Part shown: positions 1-9,193 of the stretch, in pieces
Layout of the letters: every line of letters starts with the position of its first letter
Position numbering within the stretch: position 1 is the stretch's first letter
NCBI RefSeq assembly: GCF_016765615.1
Contig: NZ_JAESWA010000020.1
Span: forward strand, 62,001-126,000
Direction of reading: 5' to 3'
DNA length: 64,000 bases
From: Clostridium paridis
Lineage (GTDB): Bacteria; Bacillota; Clostridia; Clostridiales; Clostridiaceae
Notes under the pieces: generated by a model
Databases searched by the model: none
Told to the model about the DNA's origin: nothing
What the model saw: the letters and a program-made list of their open reading frames with translations, nothing else
Made by a program: the position numbers and the translations under genes

Positions 1-830
1 TGTCTATTTTGTTATTTTCTACAATTATATATTTGATAGTGCTAACTAGAACAAGGATTTTGCTTAGGAAAGTAAATATATATGAAGAAAGTAATACAAG
101 TGGATATAGAGAGAGAATAAGAAAATATATTAACAGGGGATTTCTTATAGTAATTTTGATTACTGATATTGTCATGTGGATAGATAGTTTTAAGGATAAA
201 TCATTAATATACTTAAGTAATTGGTTAAATTGTGTACTTTTGATATATGTGATAGTGTTTTATTTTAGTAAGCTATGCCTATATTTTTTCAAAAAGAAAA
301 AGGTTTTTTATAATGGTAGGTTTCTTTTATTTAAGGAGACCATTAGAAATTTAGAAAAAGGAAAGGTTTTTATATTTTATATAACGTTTTTTAGTTTTCT
401 TTTTATAACTTATAACAGTATATATAACAATATAATATTCAATCAGGTGCAGATTACTGGAAGTGAAATAAAGATATTAGAGTTAATTGCCTTTTTTACA
501 AAAGTACTATTTTTTATTATCTTATCGAATATACTATACTATAAATCACAAATTGATTTAGAGTATATAAAAGAATATTTTCAGAAATTATATTTGATAG
601 GGCTTACCAAAGATGAATTAAGGGTAACAGCTTCAAGGCTACTTAAAAGCATTTTTTTCATGAGCTGTACTTTAAATATGATTATAACTATAATTTATTC
701 ATTGTGGATTAAGATGGACATTAGATTGATTCAATCAAATAATATTCTAATCGTATTATCATATATGTTTAACTGTATTGCATATATAAATGCTAAGAAA
801 AAATATAAAGAAATTATTGATATACTATAA
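1..830 (+). CDS. Integral membrane protein, 5'-truncated; possibly the C-terminal part of an ABC permease
   Basis: The frame is open to the window edge, so the true start lies upstream; the first start-like codon inside the window is TTG at 9. The visible part is about 275 residues and holds roughly six to seven hydrophobic segments (near residues 43-58, 70-95, 118-138, 156-176, 208-232 and 242-260), separated by lysine-rich loops. A segment around residues 192-204 (KLYLIGLTKDELR) resembles the cytoplasmic loop of FtsX/BceB-type permeases, in which a Leu-Gly-x-[ST]-x-x-[ED] stretch precedes a membrane helix. That resemblance is suggestive only. No catalytic motif is visible. The gene ends in a shared terminator facing xylH. 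Confidence 0.55.
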   Translation, partial: SILLFSTIIYLIVLTRTRILLRKVNIYEESNTSGYRERIRKYINRGFLIVILITDIVMWIDSFKDKSLIYLSNWLNCVLLIYVIVFYFSKLCLYFFKKKKVFYNGRFLLFKETIRNLEKGKVFIFYITFFSFLFITYNSIYNNIIFNQVQITGSEIKILELIAFFTKVLFFIILSNILYYKSQIDLEYIKEYFQKLYLIGLTKDELRVTASRLLKSIFFMSCTLNMIITIIYSLWIKMDIRLIQSNNILIVLSYMFNCIAYINAKKKYKEIIDIL

Positions 831-839
831 GTAGAATAT

Positions 840-878
840 AAATAAGGGGCTGTTGCATTTTGCAATAGCCCCTTATTT
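840..878. terminator. Bidirectional intrinsic terminator
   Basis: A 17-18 bp GC-cored stem (AAGGGGCTGTTGCA paired with TGCAATAGCCCCTT, one G-U pair) has a TTT loop and A/T tracts on both sides. It lies between two convergent genes and can end transcription from either side. Confidence 0.85.
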
Positions 879-887
879 GGGAGAAAA

Positions 888-2102
888 TTAAGCTGCTTTT
901 TTTCTTGTTGCTATATCAACTCTTACAGCTATAAGTAGTATTAAGCCTTTAATTATATATTGATAAGTTAGATCTACATTCATTAAGCTCATTCCATTAT
1001 TTAAGGTTGCCATAACAAGAGCTCCAATCATTGCTCCCATAACAGAACCTTCACCACCCATTGCACTAGCACCACCTATATAACAAGCAGCAATGGCATC
1101 TAGTTCGAATAAGTTACCTGCAGATGCAGTAGCAGAGTCAAGTCTACCAGTAAATACAATACCAGCAACTGCTGATAAGAATCCCATTATTACAAATATA
1201 AGCATTGTTACTTTTTGGATGTTAATACCAGAAAGTTTAGATGCTTCTTTATTTCCACCTATAGCGTATACATAACGACCAAGAGTAGTTTTGGTGGTTA
1301 TAAAGGAGAATAGAAGTACAAGTCCAAGAACTAAAACAATGCTATAAGGAATACCTCTATAACTAACCATAATTAAGAATAGTAAGGCTATCATAGCTGA
1401 CACTGCTGTTAGCTTTGCTATTTCTAATGGAAGAGGAAGAACTTTAAAGTTATATTTAGTTACTCTTATCTTTCTCTTTCTAATTTCAAGGAATAAGTAT
1501 GCAACTATGATTAATACTCCAAGAGCTATAGTAGTATCATTTAGATTATCTGAAATCTTAGGTAGATATCCTTGTCCAATTGCTTTAAAAGCAGGTTTGG
1601 TTGGAGCAATAGTTTGACCTTTAGTTACAGCCATAACACCGCCTCTAAAGATCATCATACCACCAAGAGTAACGATAAAAGCAGGAACACCTTGGTATGA
1701 TACCCAGAAACCTTGCCAAACACCAACTGCGATACCAACTAAGATAGTAACTACTATAGTTGGGGCTGTTTCCCATCCATATTTAACTTGTAATAGTGCA
1801 GCTATTGCACCAGTGAATCCAGCTACTGAACCGACAGAAAGATCTATGTGCCCAGCTATTATTATAAGTACCATACCACAAGCAAGTATTGCAGTAGTAG
1901 CAGTTTGAAGTAATAAGTTTGATAAATTTCTAGAAGTTAAGAATGTTCCATCAGTTAAGAATGTAAATATCAAACTTATAGCAATTAATGCTATAAACAT
2001 TGTGTATTGTCTTAGATTAGTTTTCATAGATTTTTTTAGTACGGATAATATGGAACCTTCATTTGTAACCTTGGTTTTATTTTCAGTTTGAATATCTGAC
2101 AT
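888..2102 (-). CDS. xylH: Xylose-type sugar ABC transporter permease (XylH/GguB family)
   Basis: This 404-residue inner-membrane permease of the CUT2 (ribose/xylose) family forms the pore for a monosaccharide, probably D-xylose. It has many membrane helices and the family signatures ...AGHIDLSVGS (near residues 83-92) and ...GRYVYAIGGNKEASKLSGI (near 275-293), where the permease couples to the ATPase. Its length matches E. coli XylH. The ATG has a GGAGGT site nine bases upstream and begins two bases after xylG stops, so the two are co-translated. It is the last gene of xylFGH and ends at the convergent terminator. The substrate is inferred from the neighbouring binding proteins. Confidence 0.9.
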   Translation of the reverse strand: MSDIQTENKTKVTNEGSILSVLKKSMKTNLRQYTMFIALIAISLIFTFLTDGTFLTSRNLSNLLLQTATTAILACGMVLIIIAGHIDLSVGSVAGFTGAIAALLQVKYGWETAPTIVVTILVGIAVGVWQGFWVSYQGVPAFIVTLGGMMIFRGGVMAVTKGQTIAPTKPAFKAIGQGYLPKISDNLNDTTIALGVLIIVAYLFLEIRKRKIRVTKYNFKVLPLPLEIAKLTAVSAMIALLFLIMVSYRGIPYSIVLVLGLVLLFSFITTKTTLGRYVYAIGGNKEASKLSGINIQKVTMLIFVIMGFLSAVAGIVFTGRLDSATASAGNLFELDAIAACYIGGASAMGGEGSVMGAMIGALVMATLNNGMSLMNVDLTYQYIIKGLILLIAVRVDIATRKKAA

Positions 2103-2104
2103 AT

Positions 2105-3634
2105 TTATTTACCTCCTGTTGCGTAATGCATTACTTTTTCTTGAGATGCTTCTTTCCAGTCGATTTCGCCTGTGAATTTACCTCTGTTCATGACTATAAT
2201 TCTATCACTCATTCCTAATATTTCAGGAAGTTCTGAGGAGATCATTATTACAGAAACTCCTTTATCCACCAATTGGTTCATTATGTTATATATTTCAAAT
2301 TTAGCACCAACGTCTATACCTCTTGTTGGTTCATCAAGTATAAGCACCTTAGGATTGGTCATTAGCCATTTGGCTATAGCAACCTTTTGTTGATTTCCAC
2401 CACTTAGATTTTCAACCTTTTGTTCTATGGATGGAGTTTTGATATTTAAAGCTTTAACGTATGAGCTTGTTGCATTAATTTCTTCATTTGAGTTTATAAC
2501 TCCAGAATGGCTTATGCCATTAAGACTAGAAATAGAAGTATTATTCATTATGTCCATCATTAAAATAAGGCCTTTTCCTTTTCTATCCTCAGATAGATAA
2601 CTGATTCCATTTGATATGGCATCTCTAGGATTTTTTATAGTAACCTTTTTACCCTCAACAAATATTTCTCCTACAGCATTAACTCCATAGGCTCCAATAA
2701 GGCTCATTATAAATTCAGTTCTACCAGAACCCATTAGTCCAGCAATACCTAAAATTTCACCTTTTCTTGCCTTCATACTAACATTATTTATGACTTCCTT
2801 ATCAGGTATTTCAGGATTATAAACTGTCCAATTTTTAATTTCTAGAACTACTTCCCCTGGAGTATGTTCTTTTCTAGGGAAACGTTGAGTTAATTGTCTT
2901 CCAACCATATGAGTAATTATTTTATCCTCAGTAAGTTTTTCAGCTGGATTATGCATATCATTTGTGCACACTGTTTTACCATCTCTTATGATGGTAACAG
3001 TATCAGCTATATCAATGACTTCCTCCAGTTTGTGAGAAATGTAAATACAAGTTACACCTTTAGAACGCAGCTCTTTTAGTATAGTAAGAAGGTTTTTTGA
3101 ATCTGTTTCATTTAAAGCTGCAGTAGGTTCATCAAGAATCAATATTTCAACATTCTTAGAAAGAGCTTTAGCAATTTCAATTAATTGTTGTTTTCCAATT
3201 CCTAGCTCGATAACCTTAGTATCAGGATTATCTTCTAGTTTTACTTCCTTCAATATCTTTTCTGCTGACATATAAGTTTTATCCCAATCAATAATACCGT
3301 TAGAATTAAATTCATTACCTAAAAATATGTTCTCAGCTATGCTTAAATATTTTACTAAAGTAAGCTCTTGGTAAATTATCGCAATACCAACTTTTTCACT
3401 GTCTTTTATATTCTCAAAGCTTTGAGTATTTCCTTTTACTAATATCTCTCCAGTATAGCTATTATGAGGGTAAACACCACTTAATATTTTCATTAATGTA
3501 GATTTACCAGCTCCATTTTCTCCAACGAGAGCATGGATTTCACCTTTTTTAACTTTAAAACATACATCATCCAGAGCTTTTACACCAGGGAATTCCTTCG
3601 TAATATGATTCATCTCTAGAATATATTGATCCAT
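2105..3634 (-). CDS. xylG: Xylose-type sugar ABC transporter ATP-binding protein, two ATPase domains
   Basis: This 509-residue cytoplasmic ATPase has two fused ABC domains, typical of CUT2 importers (XylG, MglA, RbsA). The first domain has Walker A GENGAGKST near residue 40 and a non-canonical signature (LGIGKQQL). The second has a degenerate Walker A (GLMGSGRTE near 295) and a canonical signature LSGGNQQK near 410, followed by LILDEPTRGIDVG. One sound and one degenerate ATP site is normal for this family. The start has a GGGGAGG site. An 11-bp hairpin lies between xylF and this gene and probably lowers xylGH expression relative to xylF. Confidence 0.92.
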   Translation of the reverse strand: MDQYILEMNHITKEFPGVKALDDVCFKVKKGEIHALVGENGAGKSTLMKILSGVYPHNSYTGEILVKGNTQSFENIKDSEKVGIAIIYQELTLVKYLSIAENIFLGNEFNSNGIIDWDKTYMSAEKILKEVKLEDNPDTKVIELGIGKQQLIEIAKALSKNVEILILDEPTAALNETDSKNLLTILKELRSKGVTCIYISHKLEEVIDIADTVTIIRDGKTVCTNDMHNPAEKLTEDKIITHMVGRQLTQRFPRKEHTPGEVVLEIKNWTVYNPEIPDKEVINNVSMKARKGEILGIAGLMGSGRTEFIMSLIGAYGVNAVGEIFVEGKKVTIKNPRDAISNGISYLSEDRKGKGLILMMDIMNNTSISSLNGISHSGVINSNEEINATSSYVKALNIKTPSIEQKVENLSGGNQQKVAIAKWLMTNPKVLILDEPTRGIDVGAKFEIYNIMNQLVDKGVSVIMISSELPEILGMSDRIIVMNRGKFTGEIDWKEASQEKVMHYATGGK

Positions 3635-3663
3635 AAATTATTGCCTCCCCGTCTGATTTTTCA

Positions 3664-3693
3664 AAACAGGGGGTATTACTAAACCCCCTGTTT
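3664..3693 (-). terminator. Intercistronic stem-loop between xylF and xylG
   Basis: A perfect 11-bp stem with an 8-nt loop (arm AAACAGGGGGT) lies 12 bases after the xylF stop. On the minus strand it is followed by TTTTGAAAAA, a poor U tract, so it should act as a leaky terminator or 3'-end stabiliser. Such hairpins are common after binding-protein genes that must be made in excess over the membrane components. Confidence 0.65.
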
Positions 3694-3705
3694 AAAGCTT
3701 TTTAT

Positions 3706-4737
3706 CTATTTTTTATAAACATCATCTTTCTTTAAGTAACCACTGTCTATAAGAACTTTGTCTAAGTTGTCTTTATCAACTACTTGAGCAGCAAGAAGTG
3801 AAGAAGGAACATCCATTTTACCATTGTTAACTTTTCCGTTAGATTCAACTGATTCACCTTTTGCAAATTTGATAGCTGCATCTATAGCTGCTTTACCTAA
3901 TTCTCTAGTATCTTTGAAGATAGTCATTGATTGAGTACCTTGAACTATTCTTTGAGCAGCAGTAAGTTCTGAGTCTTGTCCAGTTACAGGAATTTTTCCA
4001 GCTAATCCTTGAGCAGAAAGAGCTTGGATTGCAGCACCTGCAGTACCATCATTTGGTGCAAGTATAGCATCTACTTTATTACTATTAGCAGTTAATGAGT
4101 TTTCTACAATTTTAAGTGCATTTGTAGGTTCCCAGTTATCTACTGCTAAATCAGTAACAACTTTTATATCTCCTTTATCAACTAAAGGTTGGATATATTT
4201 CATAGCACCTTTCTTAAATAGAGTTGCATTATTATCTGTTGGAGCACCAGCCATTACGATGTAATTTCCTTTTGGAGCTTTTTTAGTTATATATTCTCCT
4301 TGAAGTTCTCCAACCTTTTCATTATCAAATGACATATATAAATCTAGGTCACAGTTAGCTATTAATCTATCATAGGATATAACTTTTATTCCAGCAGCAT
4401 GTGCTTTTTCAACACTTTGTGCAGAAGCAGAAGCATCAGCAGGAGCAAGAACTAAAACGTCTATGCCTTGAGAAATTAAGTTTTCTACTTGAGATGCTTG
4501 TTGAGCAACGTCAGTATCAGCTACTTGAATTTTTAAATCAACACCTTTTTCTTTTGCATAAGCTTCCATAGTTTCTTTGTCTCTTACCCATCTTTCTTCT
4601 CTTTGAGTTGGTAAGGAAACTCCGATAACTAATTTCTTGTCACTAGATGCAGGAGCGTCTTTCTTTCCGCAACCAGCAAATAGAGCAGCTGCCATAATAC
4701 CAGTCATTAGTAATGCGCACACTTTAAATTTTTTCAT
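3706..4737 (-). CDS. xylF: D-xylose-type ABC transporter substrate-binding lipoprotein
   Basis: This 343-residue extracellular lipoprotein captures the sugar for XylGH. Its signal peptide ends in the lipobox LFAGC with the modified Cys at 23. The mature part is a type I periplasmic-binding fold (Peripla_BP_4) containing XylF-like stretches: VIGVSLPTQREERWVRDKE, SYDRLI, YMSFDNEKVGELQGEY and PVTGQDSE. Its sequence is clearly homologous to the protein encoded at 5041-6123, which keeps the SFDNEKVGEL stretch. It has a strong AAGGAGG site. A cre-like site lies immediately upstream, which suggests CcpA catabolite repression. Xylose specificity is inferred from motif similarity and from the LytS/YesN neighbours. 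Confidence 0.9.
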   Translation of the reverse strand: MKKFKVCALLMTGIMAAALFAGCGKKDAPASSDKKLVIGVSLPTQREERWVRDKETMEAYAKEKGVDLKIQVADTDVAQQASQVENLISQGIDVLVLAPADASASAQSVEKAHAAGIKVISYDRLIANCDLDLYMSFDNEKVGELQGEYITKKAPKGNYIVMAGAPTDNNATLFKKGAMKYIQPLVDKGDIKVVTDLAVDNWEPTNALKIVENSLTANSNKVDAILAPNDGTAGAAIQALSAQGLAGKIPVTGQDSELTAAQRIVQGTQSMTIFKDTRELGKAAIDAAIKFAKGESVESNGKVNNGKMDVPSSLLAAQVVDKDNLDKVLIDSGYLKKDDVYKK

Positions 4738-4758
4738 AAATTTAATCCTCCTTAAATT

Positions 4759-4774
4759 TGTAAACGATTGTACA
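4759..4774. promoter_or_regulatory. cre-like catabolite repression site upstream of xylF
   Basis: TGTAAACGATTGTACA is nearly palindromic. Read on the minus strand, TACAATCGTTTACA fits the CcpA cre consensus TGNAANCGNTNWCA with one mismatch. It lies about 22 bases upstream of the xylF start, just before the ribosome binding site, where CcpA binding would block transcription. The match is visible in the sequence; binding is inferred. Confidence 0.6.
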
Positions 4775-4873
4775 TATAGATATTAATATTTTTTAGAGAG
4801 AAAAACCCTACACATAATTATCTAGTAAATTAAATTAATTAACTTTTGTAATTTTCAGAAAATAAAGACAAGC

Positions 4874-4902
4874 ATTTTTTTGTACTAATCTATATTTTTT
4901 TG
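4874..4902 (-). promoter_or_regulatory. Direct repeats, candidate YesN binding site for xylF
   Basis: The 9-mer CAAAAAAAT occurs twice on the minus strand, at 4894-4902 and 4874-4882, exactly 20 bp apart. AraC-type regulators such as YesN bind direct repeats about two helical turns apart. The pair lies 137-165 bases upstream of xylF, inside the roughly 300-base gap 4738-5040. That gap otherwise holds only the cre-like site and the terminator of the upstream gene. The A-rich repeats could be coincidental in this genome. Confidence 0.35.
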
Positions 4903-4988
4903 ATATATACATAATGCTTTAAAGAATCTTTATATAATAGGGAAGTGAGATGTAATATGATTTTTGTATTATATAATGTAAAAATCAT

Positions 4989-5033
4989 ATATAAAAAAAT
5001 GAACCTAAAGTTTATTGTGTTAAACTTTAGGTT
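4989..5033 (-). terminator. Intrinsic terminator after the second binding-protein gene
   Basis: A perfect 13-bp stem (arm AACCTAAAGTTTA, 5002-5014 with 5021-5033) has a 6-nt loop. On the minus strand it is followed by CATTTTTTTA. It ends the sensor operon 10218-5041, so xylFGH needs its own promoter downstream. Confidence 0.85.
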
Positions 5034-5040
5034 ACATGCA

Positions 5041-6123
5041 TTAATTACCGGTAGGCCAGGAGTCCTTTGGCACATTCATATATATTTCATTGATACTATG
5101 AAAGTTATCTTTTACAACAGTGCTAACCATATTATTTTTATAAACGGTTATCGGATCTTCAACATAAAAAGGTATATCTGTAGTTCCATCGTATATTGTA
5201 GTCTTAATAGATAAGTGCTGATCTTTTGCTAACTTTACAGCATATTCTGCAGCTGTTTCAGCTAAAGGTCTAATTGGTTTATATATAGTCATAAGTTGGG
5301 TGCTCTCAACAACCCTTTGACATCCTCCTAAGGAGGCATCTTGTCCTATTACAGGAATAGTTCCTGCAAGCTTTCTTTCTGCTAATGCTTGTATGGCTGA
5401 TTCAGCTAGTCTATCATTTCCACACATTATTGCATCTATTTTTTCTCCTTTTGATAAGGCTTCATCCACACATCTATACGCAACGTCCTCATTCCAACTT
5501 GTTGCCCAAACCTCATTTAATATTTTAATATTACCTGAATCTAGGGAATCTTTTAGAACTCTTTTAAATCCATTATTGACTAGATGAGTATTATAGTCTT
5601 CTTGACCTCCATTTATTATTAAGTAGTTTCCTTTTGGTGCAGCTTTAAGTAACGATTCACCCATTAGTTCTCCTACTTTTTCATTATCAAAAGATACATA
5701 TAAGTCAACTGAAGAATCTTTTATTAATCTATCATAAGCGATGACTTTTATACCTTTTCTTTTAGCAATGGTAAGTATTGTTTGGAAAGCAGAGGAGTCG
5801 TGTGGCACAATTACAAGTACATCGACACCTTCATCAATAAGAGATTTTACTTGTCTTATTTGCTCATTAGTATCATTATTAGCCTTTTCAACAAGTACTT
5901 TTGCACCTAATTGCTTGGACTTAGATACAAAAATATCCCTATCAGTTTGCCATCTTTCAATAACCAACGAATCTAGTGAAAGACCAATTTTAATTTGATG
6001 AGAATTAGTTGACTCATTTAGATTTTTGCTATAAATAGCCTTTGCCGTAAAAAGTGAAGCAATGGAAAAAGTAATTACACTGATGATTACTGTTCTTTTT
6101 TTAATTTTGGAGTTTTTATTCAT
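5041..6123 (-). CDS. Membrane-anchored xylose-binding-like protein (XylFII-type sensor component)
   Basis: This 360-residue protein has a single N-terminal membrane segment (about residues 11-28) with no lipobox Cys, followed by a type I sugar-binding domain. The domain is close to XylF: IERWQTDRD, YDRLI, YVSFDNEKVGELMGES and PVIGQDASLGG all have counterparts there. A non-lipidated, membrane-tethered XylF paralogue next to a LytS kinase matches XylFII, which in C. beijerinckii binds xylose and docks on LytS. The gene is co-transcribed with yesN (12-base gap) and followed by a terminator, which separates it from xylFGH. A second anchored binding protein heads the operon, so which one partners LytS is not certain. 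It could also be a spare transport binding protein. Confidence 0.8.
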   Translation of the reverse strand: MNKNSKIKKRTVIISVITFSIASLFTAKAIYSKNLNESTNSHQIKIGLSLDSLVIERWQTDRDIFVSKSKQLGAKVLVEKANNDTNEQIRQVKSLIDEGVDVLVIVPHDSSAFQTILTIAKRKGIKVIAYDRLIKDSSVDLYVSFDNEKVGELMGESLLKAAPKGNYLIINGGQEDYNTHLVNNGFKRVLKDSLDSGNIKILNEVWATSWNEDVAYRCVDEALSKGEKIDAIMCGNDRLAESAIQALAERKLAGTIPVIGQDASLGGCQRVVESTQLMTIYKPIRPLAETAAEYAVKLAKDQHLSIKTTIYDGTTDIPFYVEDPITVYKNNMVSTVVKDNFHSINEIYMNVPKDSWPTGN

Positions 6124-6135
6124 GAAACTCCTCCC

Positions 6136-7686
6136 TTACTTAATCATAATACTTTTTAAATAGTCTGTCGGAGACACCTTTTGAACTTTCTTAAATAATC
6201 TACTAAAGTAATTAGGGTCATTGTAACCTATCTTATAGCATATCTCTTTAATACTTATATTTGAATTCTGCATAAGATCTTTTGCTTTATTTATTCTTAC
6301 TCTTGTTAGATAGTCAATAAAGTTTTCTCCTGTTTCTTCTTTGAATAAACGACTAAAATAGTGTGGACTCACACAGGCCTCTTTTGCAATTTCGTCCAAA
6401 GTAATATCAAGACTGTAGTTATCAGAGATGTATTTTTTAGCATTAATAATTATTTTGCTAATATTTTTACGGTGACCTTTTCTTATTTCTACACATGAGG
6501 AACTTATTTTATCTCTAAACCAAAGTTCTAATTCATTTAAATTCTGTAGTTCTAAAATGGAATTTATATATTCGTTATTATAAAATATGTTAATATTGGA
6601 GTCTATTAGTGATTTATGAAGCACTACTAAAAGCTCTATAAGTGTTGTTTTAGCTTTCATTAAATTATTATTAAAATTCTTCTGAATCCAATTGAAGAGT
6701 TCATTAAAGTATTTAAGGGATTCATCTGTTTCCCCTAATGTACAAAATTCAATAAGTTTCTTTTCAACATCCTTTGGATAATCTGAAGAGTAAACGGATA
6801 TATTCTCTATATTATTTATATGACATATTGATTCATTAGAATTACTTAAACTTCTTAAAGCTATCAAAGATTCCTCATAAGATATAAATATCTTTTCTAG
6901 AGGTTTATAGCTACCTATTCCTATTTTAAAACTAATACTACTATAAAGAACACTCAAGTTCTTTATTATATAATTCCCAATATCGGTAGTTGAGCTATTT
7001 GGCTCAGAATTTATCAATATAAGAATTCTGTTTAATACTAATGGACCAATTAGACATTTATACTTATATTTTAAAAGATCTCTCATACTATAATATATTG
7101 AAGGACTAATACTATTTGAATCCTTACTATTTATATCTATTGCTACAAGATATCCACCAAGTTTATCTATATTAAGTAGCTTTTTATATTCTTCTGTAAT
7201 TGTAAAATTCTTATTATCTACAATTAAGGAATATAAAAAATTATGTTCTAAAAGTGGAAGAGTAGTTTGAAATTTTTCTAGATTTTCTAACTCTTTAGCG
7301 CGCTTTTCACGTTCTTTAGTTATTTTATTAATTGCCTTCTCTATTGACGCAATTAGTGTGTTTTTATTCATAGGTTTAAGTATATAATCAATTACGCCTA
7401 ATGTGAGAGCTTCTTTTGCAAACTCAAATTGCTCATAGGCAGAAATTACAATGAACATAGTTTCAGAAAAATTAACCTTAAGTTCTTTTATTGTATCAAT
7501 ACCATTTAGTCCTGGCATTCGAATATCCATAAGAACTATATCCGGTCTAAAGTAAGATGCTTTTTCAATAGCTTCTTTCCCAGAACGAGCGGATTCATAT
7601 ATTATATTTGGAAAGTTATTTTTTATAATAAAACTTATAGAGTCAATTACTATTTTCTCATCATCAACCATTAATAATCTATACAT
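6136..7686 (-). CDS. yesN: YesN-type response regulator with AraC-family DNA-binding domain
   Basis: This cytoplasmic regulator, about 516 residues from the chosen start, has an N-terminal receiver domain (acidic pair VDDE near the start and phospho-acceptor Asp in IVLMDIRMPG, residue 54). A long linker follows, and a C-terminal double helix-turn-helix of the AraC family occupies roughly the last 100 residues (ISDNYSLDITLDEIAKEACV and IGYNDPNYFSRLFKK). Two in-frame ATGs lie six bases apart, at 7692 and 7686. AGAGG is only two bases from the first but eight from the second, so 7686 is preferred. It overlaps the end of lytS. By analogy with the XylFII-LytS-YesN system it should activate xylFGH in response to sugar. 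Confidence 0.88.
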   Translation of the reverse strand: MYRLLMVDDEKIVIDSISFIIKNNFPNIIYESARSGKEAIEKASYFRPDIVLMDIRMPGLNGIDTIKELKVNFSETMFIVISAYEQFEFAKEALTLGVIDYILKPMNKNTLIASIEKAINKITKEREKRAKELENLEKFQTTLPLLEHNFLYSLIVDNKNFTITEEYKKLLNIDKLGGYLVAIDINSKDSNSISPSIYYSMRDLLKYKYKCLIGPLVLNRILILINSEPNSSTTDIGNYIIKNLSVLYSSISFKIGIGSYKPLEKIFISYEESLIALRSLSNSNESICHINNIENISVYSSDYPKDVEKKLIEFCTLGETDESLKYFNELFNWIQKNFNNNLMKAKTTLIELLVVLHKSLIDSNINIFYNNEYINSILELQNLNELELWFRDKISSSCVEIRKGHRKNISKIIINAKKYISDNYSLDITLDEIAKEACVSPHYFSRLFKEETGENFIDYLTRVRINKAKDLMQNSNISIKEICYKIGYNDPNYFSRLFKKVQKVSPTDYLKSIMIK

Positions 7687-9193
7687 CCTCATTACCTCTT
7701 TTTTTAGGGATTTTTAAAATTATTTCAGTTCCTAATCCTTTTACTGAATGAATATCTACAACATCATATTCATCATAGAATAATCTAATTCTTTGAATTA
7801 CATTTTTTAGTCCAATCCCTGTAGTATGTCTTTTCGTTTTGTCATTATGTTCTTTATTTATTGACTTTAAATTTAATATATTTGAAACGGTATCTTTGTC
7901 CATACCCTTACCATTATCTTTTACTATTATATTGATATTGGATAAGTTATCTATAATGGATAAAGTAATTCTACCTCCTGATTCCATATCACCAACCCCA
8001 TGAACGCAAGCATTTTCAAAAATTGGTTGAATTATCATTGAAGGAATAGGGTAGTCCAAAAGATTTTCATCTACTTCAACTTTAAACTCAATTAGATCTC
8101 CGAATCGTGTTTTTAGAATATAAATATAGCTATTTAAGTTTGCAACTTCTTCCTTGAGTAAGACAGATTTATCCATCTTGCTTAGGTTATATCTAAAAAG
8201 GTTAGACAAGTTTTCTATAAACACACTTGTCCTATCTGCATTTTCCATCATGGCTAGTTGAACGCCTGCATTTAATGTATTAAAAAGAAAATGTGGATTT
8301 ATTTGTGACTGAAGAGCTGAAATTTCAGCATTCTTTAAAAGGTTTTTCATCTTTAAGTTATTCATTTTCTCTTCCATTAAATTAGACTCTATTTCAGCTT
8401 GTAATTTTAATTGAGAAATATAAGTTTTTATATTATTTTTCATTTTATTAAAAGCAAAGGACATTATTTGAATCTCCTTGTTAACGTTTACCGGAACATC
8501 ATTTATATCAAAATTTCCGTTTGAGATTTCCTCTGCAGCATGCGAAAGTATTGTTATTGGGTGAGAGATATTATTAGTGAATATAAATAGAATGATTATA
8601 TTTATAATAAGTGTATCGATTATTATTATTATGTTTAGTATTTTTAAAGTATTAAGTTTGTCATACATATTAAAGTATGTTGAAGTATTATCTTGAAATT
8701 GGGTTTCATTTAACTTATTTATATAGGATTTTATATACTCAGAATATTTTTCAGAATCTTTATATTTCTGATTATAAAGAGCTATATTTCCAACTCTCCT
8801 TGCATTAATGGCAGAGTCAGCCTCATAAATATAGCTGTCAGTTATATTAGCAATATCCTTTAATATAATTTGATTCTTATCATAGGTTAATTTTCTGCTA
8901 AAGGTGTCTAACTTATCTTTTAAATCATCACTTAGTCGTACATAATTATCATAACTATCAGAATTTTTGGTAGTGAGATAATTTAAAAGATTTGTATCAA
9001 TTGCTTCTATATCTTTTGAAAGGTCTGTGAGAGTTTTGTTGCTAGAATACATAGTATTCATTTTATTTGAAAAGCTCTGAGCATTATAAAATGTATAAAT
9101 ACTAGTTACAAGCATTAGCAAAATAAGTATAAATGAATATAGAAGTAGACTTTTTCTTATACTGTCTATCTTAAATAAATTCAATAATCTCAT
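7679..9193 (-). CDS. lytS: LytS/YesM-type sensor histidine kinase
   Basis: This 504-residue inner-membrane kinase has a transmembrane helix near residues 15-36, an extracellular helical region of about 145 residues, a second helix near 183-207 and a HAMP linker. The His_kinase domain carries the phospho-acceptor motif INPHFLFNTLNAG, followed by an ATPase domain with DNGKGMD and GIGLKN. The helical extracellular region has no recognisable sugar-binding fold of its own, which fits sensing through a partner binding protein. The start overlaps the stop of the upstream binding-protein gene (ATGA), and the 3' end overlaps yesN, indicating translational coupling. Confidence 0.88.
   Translation of the reverse strand: MRLLNLFKIDSIRKSLLLYSFILILLMLVTSIYTFYNAQSFSNKMNTMYSSNKTLTDLSKDIEAIDTNLLNYLTTKNSDSYDNYVRLSDDLKDKLDTFSRKLTYDKNQIILKDIANITDSYIYEADSAINARRVGNIALYNQKYKDSEKYSEYIKSYINKLNETQFQDNTSTYFNMYDKLNTLKILNIIIIIDTLIINIIILFIFTNNISHPITILSHAAEEISNGNFDINDVPVNVNKEIQIMSFAFNKMKNNIKTYISQLKLQAEIESNLMEEKMNNLKMKNLLKNAEISALQSQINPHFLFNTLNAGVQLAMMENADRTSVFIENLSNLFRYNLSKMDKSVLLKEEVANLNSYIYILKTRFGDLIEFKVEVDENLLDYPIPSMIIQPIFENACVHGVGDMESGGRITLSIIDNLSNINIIVKDNGKGMDKDTVSNILNLKSINKEHNDKTKRHTTGIGLKNVIQRIRLFYDEYDVVDIHSVKGLGTEIILKIPKKRGNEDV

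Noticed and set aside
4890-5214. Short overlapping ORFs on both strands around the 5041 gene's 3' end
   Set aside because: They lie in the terminator and the coding region of the binding protein, with no ribosome site or family match.
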